This document shows, piece after piece, positions 42,211 to 51,552 of a stretch of 64,000 nt of DNA. Numbering within the stretch: the first letter of the stretch is position 1; every line of letters begins with the position of its first letter. The stretch covers positions 124,001-188,000 of the forward strand of contig JAPLQF010000025.1 in the NCBI GenBank assembly GCA_026399875.1, read 5' to 3'. The position numbers and the translations under genes are program-made. Origin of the DNA: Burkholderiales bacterium. GTDB taxonomy: Bacteria > Pseudomonadota > Gammaproteobacteria > Burkholderiales > Burkholderiaceae_E. Under the pieces are notes generated by a model that worked only from the letters and a program-made list of their open reading frames with translations, searched no databases and was not told the origin of the DNA.

Positions 42211-43410
42211 ATGCAAGAACTGAAGGTGGTGAGTAGCGGGCGTGATTTCGGCGCGCTGAAGGACTCAATGCAACGCTATGTCGATCTCGATGTGCTGCCA
42301 GGTGTGTCCTGGGCAGTGTTGTCGGGACGCGATCTGGTTGACGTGAATCAGGTGGGTTGGGCCGACCGCGAGAGCCGGGTTGCGCTGCGCAGCGATCACA
42401 TCTTCAGAGCCTTTTCGAACACCAAGCTGGTGACCTCGATGGCGGTCCTGCTGCTGTTCGAGGCCGGCCATTTCGCGCTGGACGATCCGATCGAGCGTTT
42501 CATCCCCAAGCTTGGCAATCGCCGCGTTTTGCGCCGTGACCCGAGTTCTATTGACGATACCGACCCGGCCGCCGAGCGGATCACCATCCGTCACCTGCTC
42601 ACTCACACCTCGGGTCTGAGCTATGGCCTGTTCGATCCGGGCACGGTGCTCTACAAGGCGTATCAGGCGCGCAAGGTGCTCAGCCCGATGAACACGCTCG
42701 AGGCCATGACCGATGTGATCGCCGATCTGCCGCTCAGTTTTCATCCGGGCACCGCCTGGCAGTATTCGGTCGCGACTGACGTACTGGCGCGTCTGGTCGA
42801 GGTGGTGAGCGGCCAGGCTTTCGATGCCTTCATCAAGGCGCGCGTTCTCGATCCGCTGGGCATGGTCGACACAGGATTCGTAGTGCCGCAGGCTGACCGC
42901 GACCGTTTTGTCGCCTATTACGCCGGCGCGAATCTGCTCAACCCGATGGAGCCTGGTCTGACCCGCACCGACGACGCGCCCTATCCGCAGGCTTATCTGC
43001 GACCGGCACCGAATCTGTCGGGCGGCGGCGGACTGGTCTCGACCCTGCCCGACATGCTGGCGCTGGTGCGAAGCCTGCTGCCCGATGGTCCGTCCCTGCT
43101 CAAGCCCGAAACGCTGTCGCTGATGATGAGCAACCAGCTGCCTGCGGGCATGTCGATTGCCTTTGCAGGCTTGGGGCCGGTGCCGGGAAAGGGTTTTGGA
43201 CTGGCCGGCTCGGTCACGATTGCGCCGTCGGCGATTGATCCGCCGGATTCGCTTGGAGAGTTTCAGTGGGGCGGCGTGGCCGGCACCCACTGGTGGATTT
43301 CGCCGCGCCACAAACTTGCAGGTGTCATGATGGCTCAGCGGCAGATGGCCTTCTGGCACCCCTATTCATTCGAGTTCAAGAAGCGTGTCTTTCACGCGAT
43401 GGGAGTCTGA
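42211..43410 (+). CDS. Serine hydrolase of the beta-lactamase/EstB family
   Basis: A 399-residue protein with the catalytic SxxK motif SNTK (Ser69, Lys72), the Tyr motif QYSVATDVLARLVE near 186, and the C-terminal WGGVAGTHWWISP in place of KTG. This is the EstB-type esterase/class-C-like branch, which hydrolyses esters rather than beta-lactams. No signal peptide is evident, so it probably acts in the cytoplasm. The start at 42211 follows CGGAGATGGC. The cupin gene follows by 3 bp. Confidence 0.88.
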   Translation: MQELKVVSSGRDFGALKDSMQRYVDLDVLPGVSWAVLSGRDLVDVNQVGWADRESRVALRSDHIFRAFSNTKLVTSMAVLLLFEAGHFALDDPIERFIPKLGNRRVLRRDPSSIDDTDPAAERITIRHLLTHTSGLSYGLFDPGTVLYKAYQARKVLSPMNTLEAMTDVIADLPLSFHPGTAWQYSVATDVLARLVEVVSGQAFDAFIKARVLDPLGMVDTGFVVPQADRDRFVAYYAGANLLNPMEPGLTRTDDAPYPQAYLRPAPNLSGGGGLVSTLPDMLALVRSLLPDGPSLLKPETLSLMMSNQLPAGMSIAFAGLGPVPGKGFGLAGSVTIAPSAIDPPDSLGEFQWGGVAGTHWWISPRHKLAGVMMAQRQMAFWHPYSFEFKKRVFHAMGV

Positions 43411-43413
43411 ACG

Positions 43414-43689
43414 ATGAAAGCGATTCCGACGGTTCAGATCGATAACGATCGCGTGATTGTTACCGAATGGCGCTTTGCGCCCGGTGCCGATACCGGACAT
43501 CACGTGCATGGCCATGACTATGTGGTGGTGCCGATGACCACCGGCATCCTGCGGCTGGAGGAGCCCGGCGGCACGCGGGATGTCGCGCTTCAGGCAGGCG
43601 TGTCGTATACCCGCCTGAGCGGTGTTGCGCACAATGTGATCAACGCCAACGCCTTTGAGTTCAGCTTCATCGAGATCGAGCTGAAGTAG
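43414..43689 (+). CDS. Small single-domain cupin
   Basis: A 91-residue cupin with GHHVHGHDYVVVPMTTGILR (metal-ligand histidines, first motif) and YTRLSGVAHNVINAN (second motif with His). It lies 3 bp after the esterase gene, so they are co-translated. Its function is unknown. Confidence 0.8.
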   Translation: MKAIPTVQIDNDRVIVTEWRFAPGADTGHHVHGHDYVVVPMTTGILRLEEPGGTRDVALQAGVSYTRLSGVAHNVINANAFEFSFIEIELK

Positions 43690-43711
43690 CCTGATTTGGC
43701 GTGAGCGCAGA

Positions 43712-43734
43712 CGGCCTGAGAGATTCTCAGGCCG
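43712..43734. terminator. Perfect hairpin between convergent genes
   Basis: CGGCCTGAGA and TCTCAGGCCG form a perfect 10-bp stem with the 3-base loop GAT. It lies between the cupin gene and the convergent phosphate transporter and is likely a bidirectional terminator; no long U-run follows. Confidence 0.6.
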
Positions 43735-43743
43735 CCATGAGGA

Positions 43744-45342
43744 TCAGAAGATCTGCCGGAACAGCCAGAACAGGAAACCTGCCAGCACGATCGATGCTGG
43801 CAGTGTGAGCACCCAGGCCAGCGCAATACTTTTCACGGTACTGGCGTTCAATCCGGCGCCGCTGGCGGCCATCGTGCCGGCTACGCCCGACGACAGCACA
43901 TGGGTTGTCGAGACCGGCAGACCGTAGTGGTCGGCGGCGGCGATTGTCATGGCTGCCACGGTTTCGGCGGCCGCGCCTTGGCCGTAGGTCAGGTGCGTCT
44001 TGCCGATCTTTTCGCCGACGGTTTTGACGATGCGCTTCCAGCCGATCATGGTGCCCAGGCCGAGGGCGATCGCCACGCCGATCTTCACCCAGGTGGGGAT
44101 GAAGCGGGTCGCATCGTCGACCGACTTGTGATACGCCACAACGGTTGCCAGATCGCCCTCCGAGACGGTGAGTTGCTTCTTCTTGTCGATCAGCTTCAGG
44201 GCTTCGCCGATCAGGTACATGTCGTTGCGCAGGTTCGAGACAAGTTCGGTGGGAACCGTATCGAAGCTCTTGTAGCGCTCGACGCTGGTCAGCGTGCTCG
44301 CCACCATCTGGTTCAGACCGACCGTGGTTTCGTCTGTGAACTTCTTGAGGCGCACCGCATCCTTGACGGTCTCGCGCGCATCGTCGACCTTGATGCCGGG
44401 AACCATATGTTTTGTAAGGACTTGCTGGACGGCGGCAGACGATGCCCGAAATTGTTCCATTTTCGAGGCATCGGGCGTGCGATTGAGCGCGAAGGCGGTC
44501 GGCACGATCCCGACCAGAATCAGCATGATCAGGCCCATGCCCTTCTGACCGTCATTCGAGCCGTGAGCAAAGCTGACGCCAGTGCAGGTGAGGATCAGCA
44601 GGGCGCGGATCCAGAATGGCGGCGGCGCATTGCTTCGGGGGGCTTCATAGAGCACCTTGTTGCGAATGACCGCGCGCATGGCCAGATAGAGCAGTGCGGC
44701 GGCGCAAAAGCCGACGATCGGCGAAATCAGCAGTGCCATGCCGACTTCCTTGGCCTTGCCCCAGTCGACGCCGCTGGTCGCCTGACCGGTCGACATCAGT
44801 GAATTGGCAATACCGACACCGATGATCGAGCCGATCAGGGTGTGCGAGCTGGAAGAAGGCAGCCCGAGCCACCAGGTGCCGAGATTCCAGATAATCGCGG
44901 CAAGCAGCAGTGCAAACACCATCGCCATGCCGGCGCTCGAATTGACCTGAAGAATGAGCTCGACCGGCAACAGCGAGACAATTCCCCATGCAACCGCGCC
45001 GCTGGCAACCATGACCCCCAGGAAATTGAAGATGCCCGACCAGATGACCGCCAAGTGGGCTGGCATCGAGTGGGTGTAGATGACGGTTGCGACCGCATTG
45101 GCGGTGTCATGGAAACCATTGACAAACTCGAAACCCAGCGCGATGAACAGTGCCAGGATGAGCAGTGCCCACGGAACCGAGGCGACGCTTCCGACATCGT
45201 TGAAGAGTGAGTAAAGGACAAACCCTGCCCCAGCCAACAGCAGTGCCACGAATAGTGCGATACCCGCCAGCCCGGGTGAGCCGGCATTATCGAGAGGATT
45301 TGAGGGAGCAGAGCTCGAAAGTGTCGTGGTCCGATTCATCAT
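43744..45342 (-). CDS. PiT-family inorganic phosphate transporter
   Basis: A 532-residue membrane protein. The two PHO4 signature copies are EFVNGFHDTANAVATVIYTH (N-terminal half) and SFAHGSNDGQKGMGLIML (middle), and GLPVSTTHVLSSGVAGTM is near the C terminus. The hydrophilic loop of about 120 residues (residues about 310-430) separates the halves, as in bacterial PitA/PitB. It imports metal-phosphate with protons. ATG 45342 or 45339 are equally possible. The gene is single, with an AT-rich stretch directly upstream (45352-45370). Confidence 0.92.
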   Translation of the reverse strand: MMNRTTTLSSSAPSNPLDNAGSPGLAGIALFVALLLAGAGFVLYSLFNDVGSVASVPWALLILALFIALGFEFVNGFHDTANAVATVIYTHSMPAHLAVIWSGIFNFLGVMVASGAVAWGIVSLLPVELILQVNSSAGMAMVFALLLAAIIWNLGTWWLGLPSSSSHTLIGSIIGVGIANSLMSTGQATSGVDWGKAKEVGMALLISPIVGFCAAALLYLAMRAVIRNKVLYEAPRSNAPPPFWIRALLILTCTGVSFAHGSNDGQKGMGLIMLILVGIVPTAFALNRTPDASKMEQFRASSAAVQQVLTKHMVPGIKVDDARETVKDAVRLKKFTDETTVGLNQMVASTLTSVERYKSFDTVPTELVSNLRNDMYLIGEALKLIDKKKQLTVSEGDLATVVAYHKSVDDATRFIPTWVKIGVAIALGLGTMIGWKRIVKTVGEKIGKTHLTYGQGAAAETVAAMTIAAADHYGLPVSTTHVLSSGVAGTMAASGAGLNASTVKSIALAWVLTLPASIVLAGFLFWLFRQIF

Positions 45343-45351
45343 GAATGCGCA

Positions 45352-45370
45352 TCAAAAAAAAATTTATTTT
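45352..45370. other. AT-rich element upstream of the phosphate transporter
   Basis: TCAAAAAAAAATTTATTTT stands out in GC-rich surroundings, and an almost identical run occurs at 54785-54804 upstream of the RNA-binding protein gene. It could be an UP-like promoter element or protein-binding site. Confidence 0.35.
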
Positions 45371-45500
45371 CGGTTATCCAGATTGCAGCCGTGCGACGGG
45401 TCGCGACAAAAAGGGTCGGATCCGATCTGAGTTCGTGTGGCCGAGAGATCTGACGCCGGGTGATCTGATGCGACCGGGGCCTCACCGAGCCATGGTCGGC

Positions 45501-46541
45501 TCAAGCCCGCCGACCGAACCAGATGATCGACAACAGTCCGGCTGAGATGGCCAGAAGCGCGGCCGCGCCGGCAAACAGCGCGGTGACCTCGGTTTCGGCG
45601 CGCTCCATGACGAAGCGGGCATTCAGTTCTTCATAGACCTTCTTCAGATCGGCCGCGGTGCCGGCGTGGTAGTACTCTCCGCGAGTTATTTCGGCCACGG
45701 CTTTGAGTGTTTCTTCGTCGAGTCGAACATAGGCCGACCAGCCGTCAAATCCAATGGTGGCGCCCTCGAGCGTGCCGAAGCCGACGGTAAAGACCCGCAC
45801 GCCACGATCGGCCGCCATCTTGGCGACTGCGATCGGGTCGGGGCCGGTCGTGCGACGGCCATCCGACAGCAGCACGATTACGCCCGAACTGTATGAGCCA
45901 GGCTTGACCGGGGCACGCGGCGCAGGGGCTGTTGCGTTTCGACCGGCGTCGTTTGCGCCGCTTCCGCCGCTTCGGCCGAACACCACCGATTCGACATCGA
46001 TGCCGTCATCCGGAAACAGGGTGGCGAGTGCCACCACCAGCGCACTGCCGGTGGCAGTGCCGCGCTGCAGCTGGAAGCGTTCGATGGCCGCGATCAGGTC
46101 TTCGCTGCTGTCGGTCGGTTTTTGCACGAGCTGCGCCGAGCCGCCGAACGACACGATGCCGATCCGCGAGCGCGGCGGATGGTCTTCGATGAAGGCTTTC
46201 GCAGCGATCTGCGCCGCGGTAATCCGGTCGGGTTGGACGTCGGTAGCGCGCATGCTGAGCGACACATCAATCGCCAGCACAATGGTGCGAAACTGCGACG
46301 GCAGAGTCACAACAGCAGTTGGTCGGGCAATGGCAGTCAGTCCGGATGCCAGCGCGAGCAGCATCAGCGCTGGCGGAACAAACCGACGCCAGCCCTGTCG
46401 CGGCCCGATCGCCTCGCGAATCAGAGACAGGCTGGGATAGACCATTGCGACCTTGCGCCGGCGCATCAGCCACAGGTAGCCCAGGACGCAGCCGGGCAGG
46501 ACCGGCAGCATCCAGAGCATCTGTGGCCACAGGAAAGACAT
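45501..46541 (-). CDS. VWA-domain membrane protein (BatA-like)
   Basis: A 346-residue protein with an N-terminal helix (WPQMLWMLPVLPGCVLGYLW), a second helix (FVPPALMLLALASGLTAIA), a von Willebrand A domain with the MIDAS motif AIDVSLSMRATD (DxSxS) and VIVLLSDGRRTTG, and a C-terminal helix (LFAGAAALLAISAGLLSIIW). This layout is BatA-like. The usual partners (MoxR ATPase, DUF58, BatB) are not adjacent, which is unusual. Its role is unknown, with a link to envelope or oxidative stress in relatives. Confidence 0.85.
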   Translation of the reverse strand: MSFLWPQMLWMLPVLPGCVLGYLWLMRRRKVAMVYPSLSLIREAIGPRQGWRRFVPPALMLLALASGLTAIARPTAVVTLPSQFRTIVLAIDVSLSMRATDVQPDRITAAQIAAKAFIEDHPPRSRIGIVSFGGSAQLVQKPTDSSEDLIAAIERFQLQRGTATGSALVVALATLFPDDGIDVESVVFGRSGGSGANDAGRNATAPAPRAPVKPGSYSSGVIVLLSDGRRTTGPDPIAVAKMAADRGVRVFTVGFGTLEGATIGFDGWSAYVRLDEETLKAVAEITRGEYYHAGTAADLKKVYEELNARFVMERAETEVTALFAGAAALLAISAGLLSIIWFGRRA

Positions 46542-46728
46542 CGTAAAGTTGCCTCTGCAGTGCGGATTTGGGCGCCGATCAATGAGCAGAACGGCATTCC
46601 TGCTTTATAGCATCAGGTCATGCCCGGAAACTGCCGGATACCGGATTGAACCGCACCGGAATGCCCGGCTTCACACCGACCGATTGCCGGGAATCGGGTA
46701 AGGTGAGGGTTCAAAGGGGACAAACGAC

Positions 46729-46923
46729 TTGGCCAAACCTAACTATCAATACGAAAAGCGGCAGCGAGAACTTGCCAAGAAGGCAAAGAAGGCCGAAAAG
46801 GCCGCTCGCAAATCAACCGACAAGCCCGACGACGACAACCCCGAACTGTCGGTCGATGGGCTGACGCCTGGCGACAGCGCCGGCGATCCGGGCGTCGCGC
46901 CGGCGTCCGAACCGACAGCCTGA
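46729..46923 (+). CDS. Small lysine-rich conserved protein (TTG start)
   Basis: A 64-residue protein: AKPNYQYEKRQRELAKKAKK, then a long Asp/Pro-rich acidic tail. The start region matches a short protein found widely in Burkholderiales and Rhodocyclales. TTG at 46729 is the only start that includes the conserved AKPNYQYEKR, with AAAGGGGA nine bases upstream. Its function is unknown; the charged, coiled-coil-like helix suggests a nucleic-acid or ribosome contact (inference). Confidence 0.72.
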   Translation: MAKPNYQYEKRQRELAKKAKKAEKAARKSTDKPDDDNPELSVDGLTPGDSAGDPGVAPASEPTA

Positions 46924-47072
46924 ACCTGCCGGTCGCGGCCCTCGCCGAGCAGGGTTAGCCTGCTGGTTTTTCGCCAGTGGTGACCCTGCAAAGGTCTGCG
47001 GCGCGGTTGGCAGACAAGGCCACGCGGCTCCCGCCAGGCGCTGACGGATTGTCTGTCCCCTACAATCGGTGC

Positions 47073-48197
47073 ATGGAATCTGTCGACGCAGTGGTCATCG
47101 GTGCGGGGGTCGTCGGGCTTGCGGTGGCTCGCGAACTCGCCAACGCCGGGCGCGAGGTGCTCATCCTCGAGGCTGAGTCGCACTTTGGCACCCAGACCTC
47201 GTCGCGCAACTCCGAAGTCATCCACGCCGGAATCTATTACCCGACCGGTTCGCTCAAGGCGCGCCTGTGCGTTCAGGGGCGAGAGATGCTCTACCGCTAC
47301 TGCGTCGAGCGCGGTGTGCCGCATCGTCAGATTGGGAAAGTGCTGGTGGCCTCGACAGAGGACGAGCGAACCGTGTTGGCCAAGTATGCCCATCAGGCGG
47401 CCATCAATGGCGTGATGCTCGAACCGCTCGATTCGGCCGGTGTTCGCAGCCTTGAGCCTGAGGTCAAGGCGGTCAGCGGATTGTGGTCGCCGTCCACCGG
47501 CATTATCGACAGTCATGGCCTGATGCTGGCGCTGCTGGGCGATGCGCAGGCGCGCGATGCGATGCTGGTGGTGCAGACACCGGTGACCGGTGTTCGGGTG
47601 ATTGATCGGGGTTTTGAGCTGAGCACCGGAGGCGCCGATCCGATGCGTCTGCGCTGTCGGATGCTGGTCAATTCGGCGGGTCTGGCGGCCCAGCAAATGG
47701 CGGCATCGATCGAAGGTCTGGCGCCTCAGTATGTGCCCCCTGCGCACTATGCCAAAGGCCACTATTTTTCGCTCGCAGCGCGCTCGCCCTTTACCCATCT
47801 GGTGTATCCGATGCCGGATGAGGCCGGGCTCGGCATTCACGTGACCCTCGATCTGGCCGGGCGATGCAAGTTCGGGCCGGATGTCACCCGATGGCTGTCG
47901 GCGCCCGACTATGTCTTCGAGGAGGGTCTGGAGCCGCGGTTTGCAGCGGCGATCCGTCGCTATTGGCCAGGTCTGCCCGACGGAGCACTGCAGCCCGATT
48001 ACACCGGCGTTCGCCCCAAGGTCAGTGGCCCGGGTCAGGCGGCGGGCGATTTCGTCCTGCAGGGTCCGGGCGCGCATTCGGTGACCGGACTGGTCAATCT
48101 CTTTGGCATCGAGTCGCCGGGCCTGACTGCGTCGCTGGCGATTGCGCGTGAGGTGGCATCGATGCTCGGTCTGAACACCATGGCGAATCATGTCTGA
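47073..48197 (+). CDS. FAD-dependent oxidoreductase, L-2-hydroxyglutarate-oxidase-like
   Basis: A 374-residue protein of the DAO family, with the FAD motif VDAVVIGAGVVGLAVAREL at 4-22 and the L-2-hydroxyglutarate dehydrogenase signatures TSSRNSEVIHAGIYYPTGS and KGHYFSLAARSPF. The C-terminal GIESPGLTASLAIA closes the FAD site. It would oxidise L-2-hydroxyglutarate or another 2-hydroxyacid and hand electrons to quinone or oxygen. The ATG at 47073 precedes the FAD motif directly. It overlaps the following gene by 8 bp. Confidence 0.87.
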   Translation: MESVDAVVIGAGVVGLAVARELANAGREVLILEAESHFGTQTSSRNSEVIHAGIYYPTGSLKARLCVQGREMLYRYCVERGVPHRQIGKVLVASTEDERTVLAKYAHQAAINGVMLEPLDSAGVRSLEPEVKAVSGLWSPSTGIIDSHGLMLALLGDAQARDAMLVVQTPVTGVRVIDRGFELSTGGADPMRLRCRMLVNSAGLAAQQMAASIEGLAPQYVPPAHYAKGHYFSLAARSPFTHLVYPMPDEAGLGIHVTLDLAGRCKFGPDVTRWLSAPDYVFEEGLEPRFAAAIRRYWPGLPDGALQPDYTGVRPKVSGPGQAAGDFVLQGPGAHSVTGLVNLFGIESPGLTASLAIAREVASMLGLNTMANHV

Positions 48198-48993
48198 TCT
48201 GCGGAAGGTACCCGGTCCTGTGCCGGCGACGCCTGTGACCTTGCCGGGCTGGCAGGTCGATTTCGTGCATTGGCCCTATCCGAGTGTGATCGCACACCGG
48301 GGCGCCGGCCGGCTTGCACCTGAAAACACGCTCGCTGCGCTTCGGCTTGGCGCCGCCTACGGTCACACGATGTTCGAGTTCGATGTGAAGCTCACTGGCG
48401 ATGGCAAGCCGATTCTGATGCACGACGCGAGTCTCGAGCGCACGACCAATGGCCGGGGCCTGGCCGGTGCGGCGACCCTGTCGGAGATCGCCCAGCTTGA
48501 TGCCGGTGCCTGGTGCGGGCCCGCCTGGGCGGGTGAGCCGGTACCGATCTATGCCAACGTGGTGGCATGGCTGCTCGCAAATCGGATGCTGGCCAATGTC
48601 GAGATCAAACCCAGCCCCGGGCGCGAGTCCGAGACCGGTGCGGTCGTGGCGATGGCCTCCGCGATGGCCTGGCATGGCTGCGAGATTCCGCCGCTGCTGT
48701 CATCCTTCTCGCCAGAAGCGCTCGCCGCCGCGCAACGGGTCACGCCGGCATTGCCCAGGGCGCTGTTGCTGCATCGCTGGCCGTCAGACTGGCTCGCGCA
48801 GCTCAGGCGCCTGGAGTGCGTGGCGATCGATGTCAACCATGAAATACTCGATCGCGAGCGCATTCAGCAAGCACGAGGAGAGGGCTTTCGGGTTCTGACC
48901 TATACGCCGAACGATCCGGCACGGGTCGAGCAATTGCGCGAGTGGGGTGTCGACTGCGTCATTACCGACGCGGTCGATCTGATCAAGCCATGA
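48190..48993 (+). CDS. ugpQ: Glycerophosphodiester phosphodiesterase (UgpQ-like)
   Basis: A 267-residue protein with the catalytic HRGAGRLAPENTLAALRLG (His34 region), EFDVKLTGDGKPILMHDAS (metal-binding Glu and Asp, second catalytic His) and VEIKPSPGRESETG. It hydrolyses glycerophosphodiesters to glycerol-3-phosphate and an alcohol in the cytoplasm. It overlaps the upstream oxidoreductase by 8 bp. Glycerol kinase lies 1 kb downstream on the other strand. Confidence 0.88.
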   Translation: MSDLRKVPGPVPATPVTLPGWQVDFVHWPYPSVIAHRGAGRLAPENTLAALRLGAAYGHTMFEFDVKLTGDGKPILMHDASLERTTNGRGLAGAATLSEIAQLDAGAWCGPAWAGEPVPIYANVVAWLLANRMLANVEIKPSPGRESETGAVVAMASAMAWHGCEIPPLLSSFSPEALAAAQRVTPALPRALLLHRWPSDWLAQLRRLECVAIDVNHEILDRERIQQARGEGFRVLTYTPNDPARVEQLREWGVDCVITDAVDLIKP

Positions 48994-49020
48994 ATTGAGA
49001 CAACGACTCAGGAGACAGGT

Positions 49021-49854
49021 ATGCAGCAGGTAGCGTTACAGGACAGGGTGAGGGTGACCATCGAGGGTGGCGTTGCCGATGTCAGGATGGTTCGTGCAGA
49101 CAAGATGAACGCCCTCGATCAGCCGATGTTCGATGCCCTGGTGGCAACCGGCAAGGATCTGATCACCCGGCCCGGTCTTCGCGCGGTTGTGGTTTCGGGC
49201 GAGGGCCGGGCCTTCTGCGCCGGGCTCGACATGGGGCGTTTCGAGAAGATGGCGGACAAGCCGGGTGAGGGCGTGATGGGCGTGTCCAACGAGATGCGGC
49301 TGGGTCCGCGCAGCCACGGTATCGCCAATGGCGCGCAGTATGTGGCGATGGTCTGGCAGGACATACCGGTGCCGGTCATTGCCGCAGTTCATGGTGTTGC
49401 CTTTGGTGGTGGCTTTCAGCTGGCACTCGGAGCCGACATGCGCTTCGTGACGCCCGATGCGCGGATGTCGGTGATGGAGATCAAGTGGGGGCTGGTGCCG
49501 GATATGGCCGGCGTGCTGCTGATGCGCGGTCTGGCCCGTGATGATGTGATTCGCGAGCTGACCTTCAGCGGTCGGATCTTCGATGGCGTCGAGGCGCAGG
49601 CGCTCGGTTTTGCGACCCGCGTCTGCACCGATCCGCGCGAGCAGGCGCTGGCGCTCGCCCGTGAGATTGCTGGGCGCAATCCGGATGCGATCCGGGCCGG
49701 CAAGCGGCTGTTGCAGTTGCCGGCTGCCACGAGTGCGCAGGCAATACTGCAGGCCGAATCAGATGAACAGATCAAGTTGCTCGGCAGCCCGAATCAGGTC
49801 GAAGCGGTTGCCGCGGCATTGCAAAAGAGGGCGCCGGTTTTTCGCGATCTCTGA
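49021..49854 (+). CDS. Enoyl-CoA hydratase/crotonase family protein
   Basis: A 277-residue crotonase with oxyanion loops SGEGRAFCAGLDMGRFEKM and AVHGVAFGGGFQLALGADM and the segment MEIKWGLVPDMAGVLLMRGL, where an acidic Glu is followed by WGLVPD. The family pattern is that of proteobacterial crotonases of undefined substrate. It begins 27 bp after the phosphodiesterase stop (ribosome site CAGGAGACAGGT). Confidence 0.88.
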   Translation: MQQVALQDRVRVTIEGGVADVRMVRADKMNALDQPMFDALVATGKDLITRPGLRAVVVSGEGRAFCAGLDMGRFEKMADKPGEGVMGVSNEMRLGPRSHGIANGAQYVAMVWQDIPVPVIAAVHGVAFGGGFQLALGADMRFVTPDARMSVMEIKWGLVPDMAGVLLMRGLARDDVIRELTFSGRIFDGVEAQALGFATRVCTDPREQALALAREIAGRNPDAIRAGKRLLQLPAATSAQAILQAESDEQIKLLGSPNQVEAVAAALQKRAPVFRDL

Positions 49855-49982
49855 CCGACGGGACCTGTGGTGGGCGTCAGGCCGCTGCGAGCAGCGGCTT
49901 GGCCGAGTTGAGGTGTGGCGGCGCATGGGGCGCCACGGGTGTTACGGGCGTCGCCGCGCTTTGAGCCCTCCGGTTGCAAGGC

Positions 49983-51494
49983 TCAGGCGGGCTGGCTCCT
50001 GACGCGTTTGACTGCCGCGTGCCAGCCCTGCATGCGGCTTGCTGCCTCGTCGCGTGACATCGATGGCTCAAAGATGCGATCGACGCGCCAGTGTTGGGCA
50101 AGCTCGTCGGCGCTTTCGAAGAACCCGCTGCCGATGCCGGCCAGGGACGCCGCGCCGAGCGCGGTCGTCTCGAGCACTTTGGGGCGCACAACCGGCACAC
50201 CGAGCAGGTCGGCCTGGAATTGCATCAGCAGATTGTTGGCCGACGCGCCGCCATCGACTCGCAGTTCGGTCAGCGGTTTGGGTGAATCGCGTTGTACCGC
50301 TGAGAGCAGATCGGCGCTCTGAAAGGCGATCGCTTCGAGCGCTGCGCGCGCGATGTGCGCGCGGGTCGCGCCGCGTGTCAGGCCGAGCATGGCGCCTCGG
50401 GCATCGGCATCCCACCAGGGCGCACCCAGACCGGTAAATGCCGGCACCAGATGCACGCCGGCGGTATCGGGCACCGAGGCTGCGAGTGCCTCGATGTCGG
50501 AAGCTGACTGGAAAAGGCCCAGCCCGTCACGCAGCCATTGAACCAGCGCGCCGGCGACGAACACGCTGCCTTCAAGCGCGAAGCGCCGTTGCAGACCAGA
50601 CGGTGTATCGAGCGTCCAGGCGGCGGTGGTGAGCAGCCCCTGGGTCGAGGCCTGAGGATGCTCGCCGGTATTCATGAGCAGGAAGCAGCCTGTGCCGTAG
50701 GTATTCTTGGCCATGCCCGGGTTGAAGCAGGCCTGCCCGAACAAGGCGGCCTGCTGGTCGCCCGCGATCCCGGCCAACGGCAGTCGGCGGCCTTCGAGTT
50801 CGATATCGCCGATGTGGCCGGAAGATGGCGCGATCACCGGCAGCATCGATCGGGGAACGTTGAAGACCTCGAGCAGCGAGTCGCTCCAGGTGCCTGTCTG
50901 CAAGTCGAAGAGCTGGGTGCGACTGGCGTTGGAGGAGTCGGTGACATGCAGCGCGCCGCCCGACAGTTGCCAGGCGAGCCAGGTGTCGATCGTGCCGAAG
51001 GCGAGTTCGCCGCGGTCGGCCCGGCTGCGTGCGCCCGCGACGTTGTCGAGCAACCAGGCGATCTTGGTAGCGGAAAAATAAGGATCAAGCAGCAGACCGG
51101 TCTGTTTTCGGATCATCGGCTCATGCCCGGCGTCGCGCAGCTGCGCGCAGCGCTCGGCGGTACGGCGGTCTTGCCAGACGATTGCCGGGGCGATCGGGAT
51201 ACCGCTTGTGCGGTCCCAGACGACGGTGGTTTCGCGCTGGTTCGTGATGCCCACCGCATGCACGTCGGCAATCGAGACTCGGGCCTTGGCGAGTACCTCG
51301 GCGATCGTTGCGCGCTGGCTTGCCCAGATCTCGTTGGCATCGTGCTCGACCCAGCCGGGATGCGGAAAGGATTGGGCGAATTCGCGCTGGGCGATCGAGA
51401 TGGGCGCGCCCGTCCGATCGAAAAGCATGGCGCGAGATGAGGTCGTGCCCTGGTCGAGGGCAAGCAGCAGTGGGCGGTGTGAGGGTGTCGGCAT
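49983..51494 (-). CDS. glpK: Glycerol kinase
   Basis: A 503-residue FGGY kinase of normal GlpK length (E. coli 502). It has [19 protein letters not shown] at the N terminus, [26 protein letters not shown] (catalytic Asp) and [18 protein letters not shown]. It makes glycerol-3-phosphate. ATG 51494 begins the family sequence. No glpF or glpD is next to it, which is unusual for glpK. It lies downstream of imuB on the same strand, 58 bp away. Confidence 0.92.
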   Translation of the reverse strand: MPTPSHRPLLLALDQGTTSSRAMLFDRTGAPISIAQREFAQSFPHPGWVEHDANEIWASQRATIAEVLAKARVSIADVHAVGITNQRETTVVWDRTSGIPIAPAIVWQDRRTAERCAQLRDAGHEPMIRKQTGLLLDPYFSATKIAWLLDNVAGARSRADRGELAFGTIDTWLAWQLSGGALHVTDSSNASRTQLFDLQTGTWSDSLLEVFNVPRSMLPVIAPSSGHIGDIELEGRRLPLAGIAGDQQAALFGQACFNPGMAKNTYGTGCFLLMNTGEHPQASTQGLLTTAAWTLDTPSGLQRRFALEGSVFVAGALVQWLRDGLGLFQSASDIEALAASVPDTAGVHLVPAFTGLGAPWWDADARGAMLGLTRGATRAHIARAALEAIAFQSADLLSAVQRDSPKPLTELRVDGGASANNLLMQFQADLLGVPVVRPKVLETTALGAASLAGIGSGFFESADELAQHWRVDRIFEPSMSRDEAASRMQGWHAAVKRVRSQPA

Positions 51495-51552
51495 GATTCG
51501 CTTGGTTTCGCTTAGTGTATCCGGCGATGATCGCGCGTCTGCAAAGGCCTGG

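Noticed and set aside
46746..48191. 481-codon minus-strand frame opposite the FAD oxidoreductase
   Set aside because: Shadow frame; the plus strand carries clear FAD and active-site motifs.
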